NCBI GenBank assembly: GCA_026315105.1
Contig: CM048745.1
Span: 151,790,323-151,854,322 of the forward strand
Direction: 5' to 3'
From: Locusta migratoria
Taxonomy: Eukaryota > Arthropoda > Insecta > Orthoptera > Acrididae
DNA length: 64,000 bases
The notes beneath the pieces are model-generated. The model had not been told where the DNA came from, made no database searches, and was given only the letters and a program-made list of their open reading frames with translations. Position 1 is the stretch's first letter, and every line of letters begins with the position of its first letter. This document shows positions 32,501 through 43,915 of this stretch, piece after piece. The translations under genes were made by a program, and so were the position numbers.

Positions 32501-34121
32501 TAAACGTTATTTTTGAATAAAAGTAGTATGGGTTGGTCTAGAGAAGGTGTCGTGTGTGGTGGTCTAGGGGTAAAGCACTTTAGTCCAGCTTCCACCTCTC
32601 AACGATGTGAGGATTCGAAAGGAACGACACACAGCTCGGATTCCACGTTAAACAGTTGGTCCCCTTTCTCTAGTTGCACAAGTGGCCGAAGTGTCGTCCA
32701 GCTGAAGACCTTAACCACATCACTGAATCACATGAAATTATTAATTATTATTGTTAAATAATTGTTGTTTATTACGTGGCGCAGTATATTCGTGAATATC
32801 GGTTTGTCACTCTGACATAGCCTAGGAAGGCGAAATACGTAATTAGAAAATGTTAATGGCACCAGGACTTTTTATTCCAAAATAATTTTTTATGATTGCT
32901 GTACCAGATTTCAAGAGTGGGGTGATTCGATAAAAAATATAGTGCCAAATGGACTGGAGGAATTCTAACGAAAAGTAAGAAGAGAGAGTGGCTGTGGTAG
33001 AGCGAGAAAGGAAAGGGGGCTACGAACTCCGCAATTCGGAAATGAGTTTAATCCCCTAACCGAATTCCGCAACTTGTTCTTCAGTTGTAAGAGTCCGGCG
33101 AGTCCTCAGTGCTTTAAAGAAAAACAAACGTGCGAGGAAGTTTTAATCGTGTTTATCTGTTTGAATCGGCTCACTCAAACATTCACATTTTGGACAAATC
33201 AAAGTTAAAAATTAGTTTGAAGATATATTCAGGAAAGTAATTCAAGTTCGTAATTAAACGTATACCTTTCAACACAATTTTCGTTTTCCTTAAGCCAGAT
33301 AAGGTAATTATTTAGCTTTATTAAAAAATCTTAATAAAATGTAACAGCACTCTTTCGATAATACTGTAAAGGCTCTCACAATTAGGCTTACTAACATACT
33401 GCGGAGTTCTAGTACGGGCGATACAAGCAGTTTTCAAATTGCGGAAGTCCGATGCTGGGCCGTGTGGGTTACGTTGAATCACTTATAATAGTATTCTGGA
33501 CATAATACAGTGGACTAAGAAATCACAGTCAAACTTTTCGTCTTCCAATGCCGGGTACATCAAATACTTGTGACTCACAAAAGAATTAGAATCGAACAAG
33601 CAAAGCAAGCCGTAAACTTTAAAGAAATCTGCTCGGAATTTTTTAAATTCTTACAACAATTTATTAATAACTTCGAGTATAGAGGCGCGGGCAGCTGACC
33701 TCCCTTTGCCCCCGCCCTCCCCCCTCTTTCTGGCATAGCTAATAGAACAATTCACATATAGCCGTAAACTACCTAAGCTTTTTTAACCAATAAGCTATCG
33801 ATGTACTGTCTGACTGAAAGCGCCCTTTTCTCTGTCCCTGCAGCCAAGATACGAGGACCGGCAGCGTCGGTAGCCACCGCCTTCAACTGGTCGTGCACCT
33901 TCATCGTCACCAAGACCTTTAGTGATCTCAAGGGAGCAGTAGGTCCGTACGGAGCATTCTGGATCTTCTCGGCCATCTGCTTCTTCTCCCTGATCTTCGT
34001 CAAGTTCTGCGTGCCGGAGACGCAAGGCAAGAGCCTGGAGGACATCGAGAGGAAGTTCAACGGGCCCGTCAGGAGAATGAGCTCCATCGCCAACCTCAAG
34101 CCCATGCCGATGGCCGTGTGA
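23288..34121 (+). CDS. Tret1: Facilitated trehalose transporter Tret1 (short isoform, 7 coding exons)
   Basis: Joining seven exons gives a continuous 489-residue protein with every splice phase consistent. In insects Tret1 moves trehalose across the plasma membrane down its gradient, for example from fat body to haemolymph. Family signatures seen: GRK at 98-100, GR at 129-130, PETPRW at 206-211 closing the N-terminal half, QQLSGIN at 279-285 in segment 7, DRLGRK at 327-332, GPIPW at 385-389, E394, and PETQGKSLEDIE at 455-466. About 12 membrane segments are predictable, with the central cytoplasmic loop near 210-267. N62-S-T is a glycosylation sequon in the first outer loop. The start MVKMLMRADTH and the end RRMSSIANLKP are typical of Tret1, and the length matches fly short isoforms of about 488 residues. 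Exons are GC-rich at third positions, introns AT-rich. No frameshift or missing key residue was seen. Coordinates span introns. Confidence 0.96.
23690..23966. repeat. Foldback FB5 in Tret1 intron 1
   Basis: Arms 23690-23769 and 23887-23966 are inverse complements. They share GTGCTTTTAATT, GATCTACCA, ACAGACAG and GAATCAGTGAAA. The spacer is about 117 bp. Confidence 0.8.
23970..26442 (+). other. Tret1: Tret1 intron 1, remainder
   Basis: AT-rich intron sequence. I see no further exon, repeat or RNA gene except a C-rich patch near 25850-25865. Confidence 0.6.
26443..26568 (+). CDS. Tret1: Tret1 coding exon 2 (shared by all isoforms)
   Basis: Acceptor ttgcttgcag precedes it and donor gtaaga follows. 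It is 42 codons, phase 0 at both ends, residues 30-71. It encodes membrane segment 1 (VLASVSVSIGSLVVGF) and the outer loop with the N62-S63-T64 glycosylation sequon. Because it starts in phase 0, any phase-0 first exon can join it. The next intron is 1736 bp. Confidence 0.95.
26569..28304 (+). other. Tret1: Tret1 intron 2
   Basis: AT-rich apart from a GC-rich patch at 27140-27370. A weak type D SINE tail remnant lies near 27452-27540 and a degenerate tRNA-like B box near 27930. No exon is supported. Confidence 0.55.
28305..28428 (+). CDS. Tret1: Tret1 coding exon 3
   Basis: Acceptor gtgttgcag and donor gtaagt. It encodes residues 72-112 plus the first base of codon 113. It covers segments 2-3 and the short cytoplasmic loop with the GRK motif (98-100), the degenerate first DRxGRR signature of sugar transporters. 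The next intron is 1454 bp. Confidence 0.95.
28838..29114. repeat. Foldback FB6 in Tret1 intron 3
   Basis: CTTGTGGCGAAATATTCTTG near 28838 pairs with CAAGAATATTCCGCCACAAG near 29095. Further pairs are CTACTTGA/TCAAGTAG, AGCAC and ACACTGTAAA. Arms are about 110 bp around an AT-rich loop. Confidence 0.8.
29439..29530. repeat. (GA)n followed by (AAAT)n
   Basis: About 28 GA units, then about eight AAAT units, in intron 3. Confidence 0.97.
29883..30191 (+). CDS. Tret1: Tret1 coding exon 4
   Basis: Acceptor ccccttgcag and donor gtgagt. It completes Ser113 and encodes residues 114-215 plus one base of codon 216. It spans segments 4-6 and ends just after PETPRW (206-211), the boundary between the two halves of the transporter. 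It is very GC-rich, in sharp contrast with the flanking introns. The next intron is 1605 bp. Confidence 0.95.
30445..30605 (-). mobile_element. 5S-rRNA-related SINE in Tret1 intron 4
   Basis: The plus strand carries a 5S-like sense segment: GATACACCAGTTCACGG, AGATCACTTAAGCACTGCC and CAGATGGGTCACCGTCCGGG, in the order found in 5S rRNA. The minus strand reads like 22135-22412, including GAGTGCACCTTGCTTGCCAA. Confidence 0.65.
30727..30915. repeat. Foldback FB7 in Tret1 intron 4
   Basis: ATCAACTACTTTCGGTCC, TTGGACCATCTTCAGGA, TTGCAACTCCACTGATGT and GGGCAGGTG are all matched in inverse order by the right arm ending near 30915. Arms are about 85 bp and the apex is short. Confidence 0.9.
30916..31796 (+). 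other. Tret1: Tret1 intron 4, remainder
   Basis: AT-rich with no recognised repeat or exon. Confidence 0.6.
31797..32038 (+). CDS. Tret1: Tret1 coding exon 5
   Basis: Acceptor ctgttgcag and donor gtaaat. It completes Asn216 and encodes residues 217-296: the charged cytoplasmic loop (KALQWLRGKDADV) and segment 7 with QQLSGIN (279-285), a sugar-binding signature. The following intron is only 114 bp, the shortest in the gene. Confidence 0.95.
32153..32456 (+). CDS. Tret1: Tret1 coding exon 6
   Basis: Acceptor cgttgcag and donor gtaagc. It encodes residues 297-397 plus one base of codon 398: segments 8-10, DRLGRK (327-332) in the loop between segments 8 and 9, and GPIPW (385-389) with E394. The next intron is 1387 bp (32457-33843). 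Confidence 0.95.
32549..32755 (+). mobile_element. tRNA-derived SINE (type E) in Tret1 intron 6
   Basis: The head is GTGTGGTGGTCTAGGGGTAA. The body has CACAGCTCGGATTCCACGTT and GGCCGAAGTGTCGTCCAGCT, with an (ATT)n-like tail. It is of the same type as 7455-7793. Confidence 0.7.
32756..33843 (+). other. Tret1: Tret1 intron 6, remainder
   Basis: AT-rich. A pyrimidine-rich run near 33700-33730 precedes the last acceptor. I see nothing else. Confidence 0.6.
33844..34121 (+). CDS. Tret1: Tret1 coding exon 7 (terminal)
   Basis: Acceptor tccctgcag. It completes Ala398 and encodes residues 399-489 and a TGA stop: segments 11-12, the PETQGKSLEDIE signature (455-466) and the conserved cytoplasmic tail RRMSSIANLKP. 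A poly(A) signal follows within 80 bp. Confidence 0.95.
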
Positions 34122-34225
34122 CGAAATTGTAAAGCTCTGTATGTGACGCTCTCCGAGCCGCCGCGAGGCGATGGCGGGCCGCGCGGGCCCGGCGTGGAAT
34201 AAACCAACTGAAACCTTAAACCTCC
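34122..34225 (+). other. Tret1: Tret1 3' UTR with poly(A) signal
   Basis: A GC-rich trailer follows the stop. AATAAA is at 34198-34203 and cleavage would be expected about 10-25 bp later. The end is an estimate. Confidence 0.6.
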
Positions 34226-34429
34226 GCTCACTTTGGTGAATCTCGGGTCGAGAAAACCCACCCCACAAGAGTATTTATGATCACTGTCATCGTCATCCAC
34301 TCACTTCATGCCGGTCATCGAACATCGAGCTTCCATAACGGGCAACGTCGACGTCATCACCATCGATCGGGGTCTGGCGTGGGAAGAGGGGGTGCCTCGC
34401 TCGCCCTGGTTCCACGCCGATGCATTGTA

Positions 34430-34435
34430 AATAAA
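34430..34435 (+). promoter_or_regulatory. Tret1: Alternative distal poly(A) signal
   Basis: A second AATAAA lies in moderately GC-rich sequence that then changes abruptly to AT-rich DNA, suggesting a longer alternative Tret1 3' UTR of about 330 bp. Confidence 0.4.
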
Positions 34436-34439
34436 TGTA

Positions 34440-35553
34440 TTACAGGGCCACAAAATACTGAAGCCAAATGAGAATCAAACCAAATATGCTATCAGTCTCT
34501 GACTTGTAGTACTAATGTTTTGATATTTTTGTACAAATAATTCACCAAGAAATCAAATTTGCGTATTTTTTTCCTTTTACTTTATAGTATTGTGCTACTC
34601 AGTCCAAAAAGACAACCGCTCTTGAAAGTAGTCAAATTATGGATCTGCCCTCCGCTTAAAGGCAGAGTCTAGGACATTTATTTCGTATCAAATCATCAAC
34701 TGTTTGCTTTGAAGGAATTAGAAAATCAAATTAAATTAACACCAAATTTAGATTTAGTTAATCGCCCACTTTAGACGGACCAACTATTCTGTCGCTGAAA
34801 CAGTTTGGTAGTGTCTACGATGTTGCATTGTGAACGAACCGATCAAAACTTTGTGAAAGTCAAAGAGCAAAATCAAAGAGATGCGATACGAGAAGTATTA
34901 ATTCAAAATGTAGACAGTGTAACATTACACATTTGTACCTGCAAAGCTAACAGAAAATGGAAAGACAGCACTGTAAATAGAGGATTCTTGTAAAATTACC
35001 ATGGCATATCTGTTACATAAAGTGTTAAATATTTATTAGACATCACACTATAGCCATTGAAATGTAAATATTGTACAGAATTATTATAATTTTTGAGAGA
35101 TTATTGGGAGTTGAAGATACAGTTTAAGTTTTCCAGTGCATTTAGTTCCTCAAAATTGTTGTGGCAGTGATTCACTCCACAGCGTGCTAGTACATTCCAC
35201 TATGATATATATGCAACATTCTGTTGCGTATTATTTCGTTAAGGCAGCAATATTATGGAGTTATGGTATGACCTGTAACTTCCATGGTATAATCTTTGAC
35301 TTCCAATGTAAAAGATACACATTGTATCACAGTCTTTTTTAATTACTGATACTACCATGTGATATTTTAGTTGTAAGCATTCCAATAGGACCTACTGCGA
35401 TTGAGATCATTAAAGATGATATTTTTTTATAAAAGCGTTTCTTTTTTCAAGATTTCCTCACGTCCTCTTGCCCTTACTAAATATATTCCAGATATTTCAC
35501 TCTAAATTTTAGTAGTTATTCTACTTAAAATTCTCAGCAGTTAGCTGAAGCCA

Positions 35554-35613
<60 letters not shown>

Positions 35614-37195
35614 CTACACATCTCTTTTTTTGCTCCCCTATCCCTTCACTAAGCCTACGAAGTGTCAATGACGAAGATATCAGTGAAAGTTTACCAACTC
35701 AGCTAAACTATTATTACCAGCAGTAGTTACGACAACTTAATTTAGAAACATGCAATCTTTCAAGGTTCCATGCAACAAAACATAAATATCATAAAAATTA
35801 CATATTAAGAGACTATGTTTGTGCTGTACTTTATTATAACGTAGGTAACACATTCAGTACATTTAAACATTAGAGATGACAAAAATTATTAAAAACATAC
35901 TGAGTACATAAAGTTTGCGAAGAATTAGAATGGTGGACCTTGGAAAAGACAACCATTACACTAGCCAAAAGACTACAAACCATTTAGAAATGTCATTGCA
36001 AAATTGCAACACTTATGGAAACCAACACTTTTTCTATCATGCTTTTAACTATCAAAAAAGGTACTCACATCAGCTACTGTATCTCTACCTATCAGCCCCC
36101 ATATCTCAGTCATTGACTAATTTTTTACAGTCATCAGCAAAAGAAGGGAATAAATGTTATTTGACTGTTTCGTGAAAACAACAGTTATAGTGAGTGAATG
36201 CAAGCCAAATTAGCACTCACACTGAATATCTTGTGGTCAGTAAATTTATTAACCCCATATCTGTTTAAACCTATCCAGATAACAGAAATGAAGTGCATAA
36301 AACTCTTAGATTTACAATAATTGGAGAATTAAGTTCTGAGAAACATGGAAATACCTATTGAAAGAACTTTATATATGAAATTTATTTCCATGTGACGGAT
36401 AAGTAGGTGATTTAAATCGCTCGTAAATCATTCTTTGGAAGCCTGTGCATCACTGTCTTCCTTGCAGTACAAAAACTGCAACTGTAACAAGAGTTCACTT
36501 TACAAAGAAAGATTTGATTACGGCTCCTGTTCTAAAATTGGTGTATCCAAGAAATCTTCGCAATGAAAATAGGTAAACATCTTACAATCATTGCTAAACA
36601 AGTGGCAACTGCTATAACTGATGGATGAAAAGATATTAACCAATATATAACATAGTTCACATTTCTGAAAATAATAGAATATTACAAAAGAAAATTTGTA
36701 TAAATTGAGGCCTATTAAACTACAAATGTAAAACCTCCGTCCAAAAAAAGGACAGCTGACACATATAACATACTACAGATACATATGATAAAAGACTGAG
36801 GGAAGGATGATTACAGTTTAACATTTAACTGACATCGAAGTATGAGAGGTAGTACACAAGTTTGTTCACTAGTAGCTTTATTAAGCACACTGGGCAGTAA
36901 CTAGTTAACCCCAGAGATATCATGGTAAAACTGCACAACTTCCTTTCTATTCTTCATATTGACCTCAGTATGGAGGAGAAGAGGTCACAATTTTCCTCAG
37001 ACAAGCCCTCAGGTAAGTCCTACCCAAGAAAAGCTAATATGTGGGGATGTTGGCTGCCAACATTATGTTTGTTGCTCCAAATAGTTTGGACATTTCCTAT
37101 GACAGTTAAATACTGAGTTACAACCAGTCATTGTAGGTCAAAATACTCGATTGGTCACCAAACCAGGAATGTCTGTTGGTTGGTTCAGGGGTTTT
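34440..37195. other. AT-rich intergenic DNA downstream of Tret1
   Basis: No gene is recognised. (CA)n lies at 35555-35611. Scattered ORFs under 90 codons look fortuitous. Confidence 0.5.
35555..35611. repeat. (CA)n microsatellite
   Basis: About 28 CA units. Confidence 0.98.
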
Positions 37196-37689
37196 ACTTA
37201 ACAGCAAGGTCATCAGTTCCTCAATCCAAGAATGGTGTATCTAGTATAGAGACCAAAATCAGGGATGTCTTCTGATATAGTAAGGAGATTTGCCTAGTAA
37301 ATTCAAGAAAGCTAAAAATGTAATGATAACAGCTGAACTGGCAACAACAAAACCAACATAGGCATGAGACATCCCATTCCTGACTCATTAGCCATGAGCA
37401 TCCACTATTCAGCACAGTATGTCCCTATAAGGGAAACTGGACATTGGAGAGAGAGAGAGAGGAAGAAGGCCTCAAATCTAAATGTGATTAAAATGAAGCA
37501 GTAGAAGGATAAAAGTATGGCCTGGCCAAGGGGTTATGGTTTGGGGTTACCCCAGATCAGCATGCATTGGGAGGTAGTCATGACCATCCTGCTCTAGAGA
37601 TAAAGGCTTACATCTGAGATAAAACAAAAACCACATTAATGAAGAAACAGACAATTTCCAGCATCCTCATATTGTCCACCAATATCAGA

Positions 37690-38060
37690 GGAAATGAATC
37701 CACACTCGAAGTGGAGGGTCAAAAGGAGAGGTCATCATTCCACCAAGATGTGAGCCATTGTCTCTAATGTTCCACAGCCACAATGTTGGAGAAGCTTGCT
37801 GCACAATATGAAATCATGGGTTAGCCTGGTAGCCTATGACCAATGCAAAAATGACATAGGACAGTGGATTCCTTCTGAGAGGAACAGAAGGAAAAGTACC
37901 ATGCTGCACTATTCTCCTTGCTTGTGCAGAGTTTATTAAATGAGTGAGTAGCCTTACAGTTGTTTCATTTTTGGGCGAGTAGAGAGAGAGACTTAAGTCG
38001 GCAGATCTGCACCTGGGATTTTCAAAGCATATGGGGAGAGCAAGTAACATTTCCTCTAGC
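37690..38060 (-). pseudogene. LINE ORF2 C-terminal relic
   Basis: On the minus strand, across shifting frames, it reads RRNPLSYVIFALVIGYQ / SVLCHFCIGH, then THDFILCSKLLQHCGCG and ETMAHILVE. This is the pattern vLCrLRiGH...THgfLl...C.C...tveHILl found at the end of Jockey-like LINEs. It has several stops and frameshifts. Confidence 0.6.
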
Positions 38061-38649
38061 CAAACAGTCTTTCAAATCCTTCCCCTGAGTACACTCATGA
38101 CTTGGGATCCAGAGGAAGACAATTGAGCAGGCAGTATGATTAAAGTCAGTGTGAATAAAATGGACAGGGGTGGCAAAAATAGAGGCAGTCAATGTCATGG
38201 AGACTGCTCATTGTGTCAGTACATACTGAAACAGTCAAGGGAGGTTTGTTTAGCAGACCCCTAAATTTTATTAATATCTATTAGGTCTGCAGCAAACACA
38301 CACACTCCCAGCAGTGGATGGCATTCCATACCTACAGAAGATTTATAAGGCATACCCTTATCATTTATCTTAAGGAACTGGAAGCAATAAACACTAAAAG
38401 ATTGTTAAGGTGACTGAGGCTTAATCCATGGCCTGGGCTCCACTGGAAAATGCTGCATTTGTGGTTTTATCATGAAAAATGTCAGAATGTAATGGAGGGA
38501 AAAGCTGTGTTGATAAGTTGTGTTGTGTACAGCATACGTCTCAGAAAATGATTCCTAAAATCATCTCCATTTGGTGTTTGTTAATAGAAAAGCACACAAA
38601 TTTGTGCCTAATAATTACTAACACAGCAGTGAAATATGTGAGTCAGCTG

Positions 38650-39470
38650 TAAATGCTGATTGCAAGATATGAGGGTGTTTCGAATCAAGAGTGTTTTTTG
38701 TCAGCAAGCTTATTTAAGCTGTGTTTAGAAGTTGTTATGGGATACTGGAATAAACAATTAGGATATGGAAGTGCAGCACTAAAGTTATATTCATTACCAT
38801 TTGCCAATGATCAACTACTTATGGTTCTTGACAAGGAAGAGTTCAAATATAAAAAGAGAATGTTAAGGGATGTTTGTAAACACAGAGACTAATGGTTCAA
38901 ATATGTATAGAACAGATTATCTTACTGTTGAAAGAGGACAAGATGAGGGTTTGGATTTCATGTTTGGCCAGGTTAGAAATGTGGAAATATTTCAAGTATC
39001 TGGGGTCACTAACAGATAAGAATGGTCCGTGAGAAGTGGACCTATCCAGAAGGATAAGTGAAGTGTGGGTAGCTATTAGATCATTAAATGGTATCCGAGT
39101 CAAAAAAAAAAAAAGTTGAAATGTTTGTAGAACTTATGGGACTTAACTACGGGGTCATCAGTCCCTAAGCTTACAAACTTCCTCCAAACTAGCTGAGACG
39201 CCACAAATATCCATGCCTGAGGGGGGATTCGAACCCCCAACCATAGTGGCCGTGCAGACCGTGACTGGAGCGCCTCAGTCCCCTCGGCCACCGCGGCCGG
39301 CTATCTGAGTCTGCAAAATACAAGTGAACAAAAAAAGTATTGATATATGCTGTGGCTGAAAGCATTGCGACATATGGGTCTAAGTGTTTGGACAATGAAT
39401 GAGAGAAAGTGATAAAACTGATGCTATCAAAATGGCTATGTTATGGCAGGGACACTAGCTTGGTTAGACT
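38650..39470 (+). pseudogene. LINE reverse transcriptase relic split by a SINE
   Basis: Before the SINE it reads GCFLSASLFKLCLEVVM-like RT, LPFANDQLLMVLDKEEF (active-site DD replaced by ND), then WKYFKYLGSLTDKNG near 38980-39030. After the SINE it reads YAVAESIATYGSKCL. Stops are present. The SINE 39102-39301 lies between the two parts with its target duplication. Confidence 0.65.
39102..39301 (-). mobile_element. tRNA-derived SINE (type A) inserted in a LINE relic
   Basis: In the minus sense it has CCGGCCGCGGTGGCCGAGGG, B box GGGGGTTCGAATCC and the GGGACTGATGACCCCGTAG block. The target duplication TATCYGAGTC at 39092-39101 and 39302-39311 has one mismatch. It ends in an A/T run. Confidence 0.88.
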
Positions 39471-39479
39471 GAAGGTTTA

Positions 39480-40335
39480 ATATTTCAGAACATTACAACC
39501 TGTTTCATAGAGACCAGGCAAGTAGTAGCATAGCATGGTACATTTAAGTTCCGTTTATTTAAATTTACTGCATCTACCAAGTTTAACAGCATTCAATCAA
39601 GGCATTAAATTTGGGTGTTCATGTGCTTTTAAGAAGCAACCACCACTGACTGGTCATCAATCCTCAATCTGTCAGACAAATCCATAACATCTCAGAGCTT
39701 GAGCATCAATCCTGTATGTGACAAGTAAGTGACATCTGAGCAACAGGCAACAGCTATTAAGTGGGAACAACAGCAAAATTAAGCTTCTGACTTTCATAGG
39801 ACGAATCTCACTAGCTGTTGGACCTAAGAGCAAGTAAGTTAATAAGGAAGGAAGAAAGGGGGATTACACTTACATTCACTTTGAGTGTTTTAGGGATATC
39901 AGGTCCTAACAGCAGTCAAATAGTTTTGTCCATGGGTCACTCTGAGTTTGGACGGCTGGAGAGAGATTTTTACCAAACTTTAACAGTCACAATATAGGAG
40001 AAAAATGATTGTTGAGGTCAACAAGAATGAGATAGTGTAACGGTGCACAAGTATTATCCATAGTGCATCTGAACTTGGTTCTACCTGACAGGCAGTAACA
40101 CAACAAAATGCTCTACTGGTACACTAATACCTTCAACATGATTAATGTGGAATGGTCAGCTCAATGCCGGGAATTCTAGTTGAACAGATGAGGAATAATC
40201 ATTGGTTGGGGACAGCGTTTATGTGGGTGACTAAATTTTACTTACGGTGCCACCCGCGTGTGCGTTGTAGTGGCAACGTATTTAAGTTAATACCGGTGTT
40301 AAGGCAAAGGTGTTTATTCAACTAGAACGTTATTT

Positions 40336-40434
<99 letters not shown>

Positions 40435-41200
40435 ATTTTATATGTGCCTTTCTGTGACTTATCAAGATATCTGTGTAGAGAGTAGCAATCTATCCCTTTC
40501 AAAATATTACAGTAAATGATAAGTTACATTGTAGTTCTCAGTATGCCAATTCAATATCAAACAAGTAGACAAGTATCCATTCACAAATTTAATTACAAAA
40601 GATTACACATCTTTCACTGATGAAGTAAGATTAGAGTTTTTATAAGAAACACAGCTCTTATCTTGAAATCATCAAAATTTAATATGGGGATGACAATAAG
40701 ACATGTCCTTTTCAGGAGAACCATTGCAACATTTGCCATAATGTAAGAACTCCACTTAAAACCTGAACTCGTGTGAATAAACGATCTGAACCATAGTCAG
40801 CTCAAAAGCAACTTCTGCCTTACCACTGGCCTTATTCCATGCACTCTAAAAATATAAATGGTTAAATTACATGTGCTTGTACCCTCTGCCATAAATTTTA
40901 AATCAAACTGAAGCGTACTACACGAGTTCAATACATTAGCTACATGATATATCATCATAATATCTGTAACATCTGTGTACGGCATTATTTCTTCTCAATA
41001 AAGCCTCTGATAACTGTCAGAGTTCTAAACTTGTTATCTGAAAATACTGAACCTGTTGCATGGTATATTGTCAAAGCAAACTCAAAATTAATACAGGCAA
41101 AAGCCACACCAATGACAAAGTTATAGTTTTTGACATTCTTTTAACTACTGCCCACAGCATTCCATCCCATTCAACAAATCCTGTAATAATTCATATTCAC
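39480..41200. other. Intergenic DNA with compound microsatellite
   Basis: (CT)n then (GT)n at 40340-40432. The remainder is AT-rich with no recognised gene. Confidence 0.5.
40340..40432. repeat. (CT)n(GT)n compound microsatellite
   Basis: About 22 CT units continue directly into about 24 GT units. Confidence 0.97.
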
Positions 41201-41209
41201 TCATGATTG

Positions 41210-42330
41210 TAATGTCATAAGTGAATTTTATCATTGACATCTTTACACTCTGGATTTTTATCAACTCTTGGATTTTCCTTTTTTTTTACGTTATTATTTC
41301 AACATAAATATTGAACAGCAAGGACAAACAATGGTGTCCATGTTTAACACAATTTTTAACTCAAACACTTCATTCTTGGTCTTCCATTCTTACTTCAAGT
41401 ACACACTGGATTTTACCTGTCTCTCTATGGCATATTTACATTTTTTTGTATCACAATTTTGAACATCTTTGACAATTTCACATTGCTGAATGCTTTTTGT
41501 AGGTCAACAAACCCTATAATGAGTCTATTTTTCCTTCTGTCTTGCTTTCATTATCAGGTGCACTGTGAGAATTGCCCCTCTGGTGGATTTACCTTTCCAG
41601 AAACCAAATTGATATTTATGTAGCAGAGCCTGCATTTTCTTTCCCATTCTTCAGTATATTGGTCTCATCAGCAATCGGGATGCATCAACTGTTAAGTTGA
41701 TTATATGGTAATTCTCACACTTTTCTGACATTGCTATTTTCAGTGTATAATATTTTCCTTCTAGTGCAATAGAACATTATCAGTCACTTTTTTCTAAAAA
41801 TATATTTGAATAATTGTTTGGTTGCCACTTGCCCACAGATTTTAGAAATTCTGAGGGCATGTTGTCTATGCATTCCGCCTTATTTGATTTAAAGTTTTCC
41901 AGAGCAATTTTAAATTCAATGTAATAAAGGATCTACTATGTCTTCCACCTCAATCCAAATTTCTCATCCTATTGTGGCACTGACCATATCTCTCATAGAT
42001 ACCTTTAACATTCTCTTACCACCTAACGACTTTCTCCTCTACACTTAAAAATGGCAATAACATTGTATTCTGAATGTTACCACATTTTCTTCTGATTTTA
42101 CCCAGTGGTATTTTGTCTTTTCTGTATGCCAAGTCAGTTCTTCTGGTAAAATTCTGAAAAGTTAATAAACAAACATCTATTCGTCTTAATCTTTTCTACT
42201 GCTTCAGTTTTCTCCTGCTTCCCTGCACTTCCTATTTCATTCTGTCCACTTAAGCCAACACACAATGCTTCTTTCGTAATATCCATTGCTGGTAGGAAGA
42301 TTATAACTATTTTTTCACCCTCCAAGAAAC
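41210..42330 (-). pseudogene. LINE reverse transcriptase relic (N-terminal and central RT)
   Basis: The minus strand reads LLHKYQFGFWKGKSTRGAIL and LIMKARQKEK, then a decayed VDLxKAF block, in broken frames. QFGFxxGKSTxxAI is the standard early RT block of this LINE family. It has many stops. It is probably the same family as 2855-3715. Confidence 0.6.
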
Positions 42331-43040
42331 TGATTGCTGGTGTTCTACCTTAATTTGTTACCACTGGTCTTGGGTGCATGTTCCATATTTGTAATAGAAA
42401 CTCAAGCTTTATCCTGGTATGACAAATTCTGAGGCAGCAAAGGGTCATGTCGTTCGATCTTGGGCTTTGTAGTGAAATCCATCAGACTTGTGTGGTGCCA
42501 ATATCAAATTGTTCAAACCTGAATCGTGTTTCATAACCAGTATCTGTCAAAACTAATGTGGATACAAGAAAGGCAGGTAAAATTCCAAATGAATTCAGTT
42601 GCGAGATTCCAAAATTCATGCTTGCAGTTTGCAAGCAGCACTTTCTAAAACCAAGAACAAGTTTGTATTACATTCCATTTCAAAGTTCACATAGCTTTAC
42701 ACAAATTATTTGTATGCTCTATAGTGGTTTTCTTCCTAATGTGAAAAACTATCATATTTCAAAATTATTTCTCATAAACTCATATTTCTGATAACACATG
42801 CTATGGGTGAAGTGTATGACCCCGAATATACCACATGAAGAAACTAAGTGAAAATCTGAGGGGGAGGGGGGGGGGGCGTGCTAGCCTGAGGAGGGTGAAC
42901 ATGTCCTTCGGGGCTTTGTTAGACTCATTTTAACACACACACACACACACACAAACTATATATATTACAGTTATTGTCACATATAACTGCTATAGGAAAC
43001 ACAAAATATATTCTAAAGCCACAGTCGCTTCTTAGAAAAA
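42331..43040. other. Intergenic, nothing recognised
   Basis: A G-run lies near 42865 and a short (CA)n near 42935-42953. No gene is supported. Confidence 0.5.
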
Positions 43041-43504
43041 ACTTTTTAACTTACTTCCATGTAACTACCAATGCATTATTAGTTTCTGCGCACTATGGCA
43101 TCATTTTCAAATGCCTATGATCTCAAAAATATTACAATGATTCAATCACATTAAACAGCGTAAATTTACAAAAAGCTGTGGGCACAATTGTTTCATCCAT
43201 CATCATAAAGGATAAAACTTGCCAACAGCTGAACACTGGGCATTCAGGCTCTGAATTTAATTCAATATGTAACTGATTCTCAGCTTCGCCAGATGGATAT
43301 AAGTGAATTCCTATACAGAGAGAACCCCTGCAAAATTTGCATAGGTTACTCTATGTACTTACAACTTTGGAATAATTGGACTATAAGACTGAAAAGACTG
43401 ACCACCTGAAAATTCAAGCAGTTGTGTAATATGATCGAAAAATGTTTTGTACATATTAAATGAGCCAAATGACTTAATGGTGACTGTACAAAAACAAAGG
43501 AAAT

Positions 43505-43915
43505 ATTGTTTCAAAAAAGTTCAAATGTTTGTAATTCGAAAAATTTTCATATGTTGTTAAGCTTATTGGACTTAACTGCAGGGTCATCAGTCCCGAAACT
43601 TACAAACTACTTATGAACTAGCTTACACTAAAGACAACACAAACATCCATCCATGCCTAAAGGAGGATTCGAATCTCTGAAGCGGGAGGCCATGAGATCC
43701 GTCACGTGGCGCTCCAAACCGCTCGGCTACTCTGCGTTTGTAATCCGAAGGGACCAAACTGCTAAGGTCATCGATCCCTAGTCTTACAATCTACTTTGAC
43801 TTATTCCAAGGCCACACACCCATGTTCGATGGAGGACTCAGACCTCTGGTGGGATTGCCGCATACTCCCCAACATTGCGCCCAATATCACACAGCCATCC
43901 CCTTGCGGCACACAT
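43505..43915 (-). mobile_element. tRNA-derived SINE (type B), split by another SINE
   Basis: The tail (TTCAAATGTTTGTAAT near 43521) and the body-plus-head (43750-43915, with GGGACCAAACTGCTAAGGTC in plus sense) are separated by the SINE 43541-43735. Confidence 0.65.
43541..43735 (-). mobile_element. tRNA-derived SINE nested in type B SINE
   Basis: The plus strand shows GGACTTAACTGCAGGGTCAT, CATCCATGCC and GGATTCGAAT (B box, minus sense), and ends CCGCTCGGCTACTCTGC. A 14-bp target duplication GTTTGTAATYCGAA (one mismatch) is at 43527-43540 and 43736-43749. Confidence 0.8.

Noticed and set aside
33773..34300. 175- and 157-codon minus-strand ORFs
   Set aside because: Shadows of Tret1 exon 7 and its 3' UTR.
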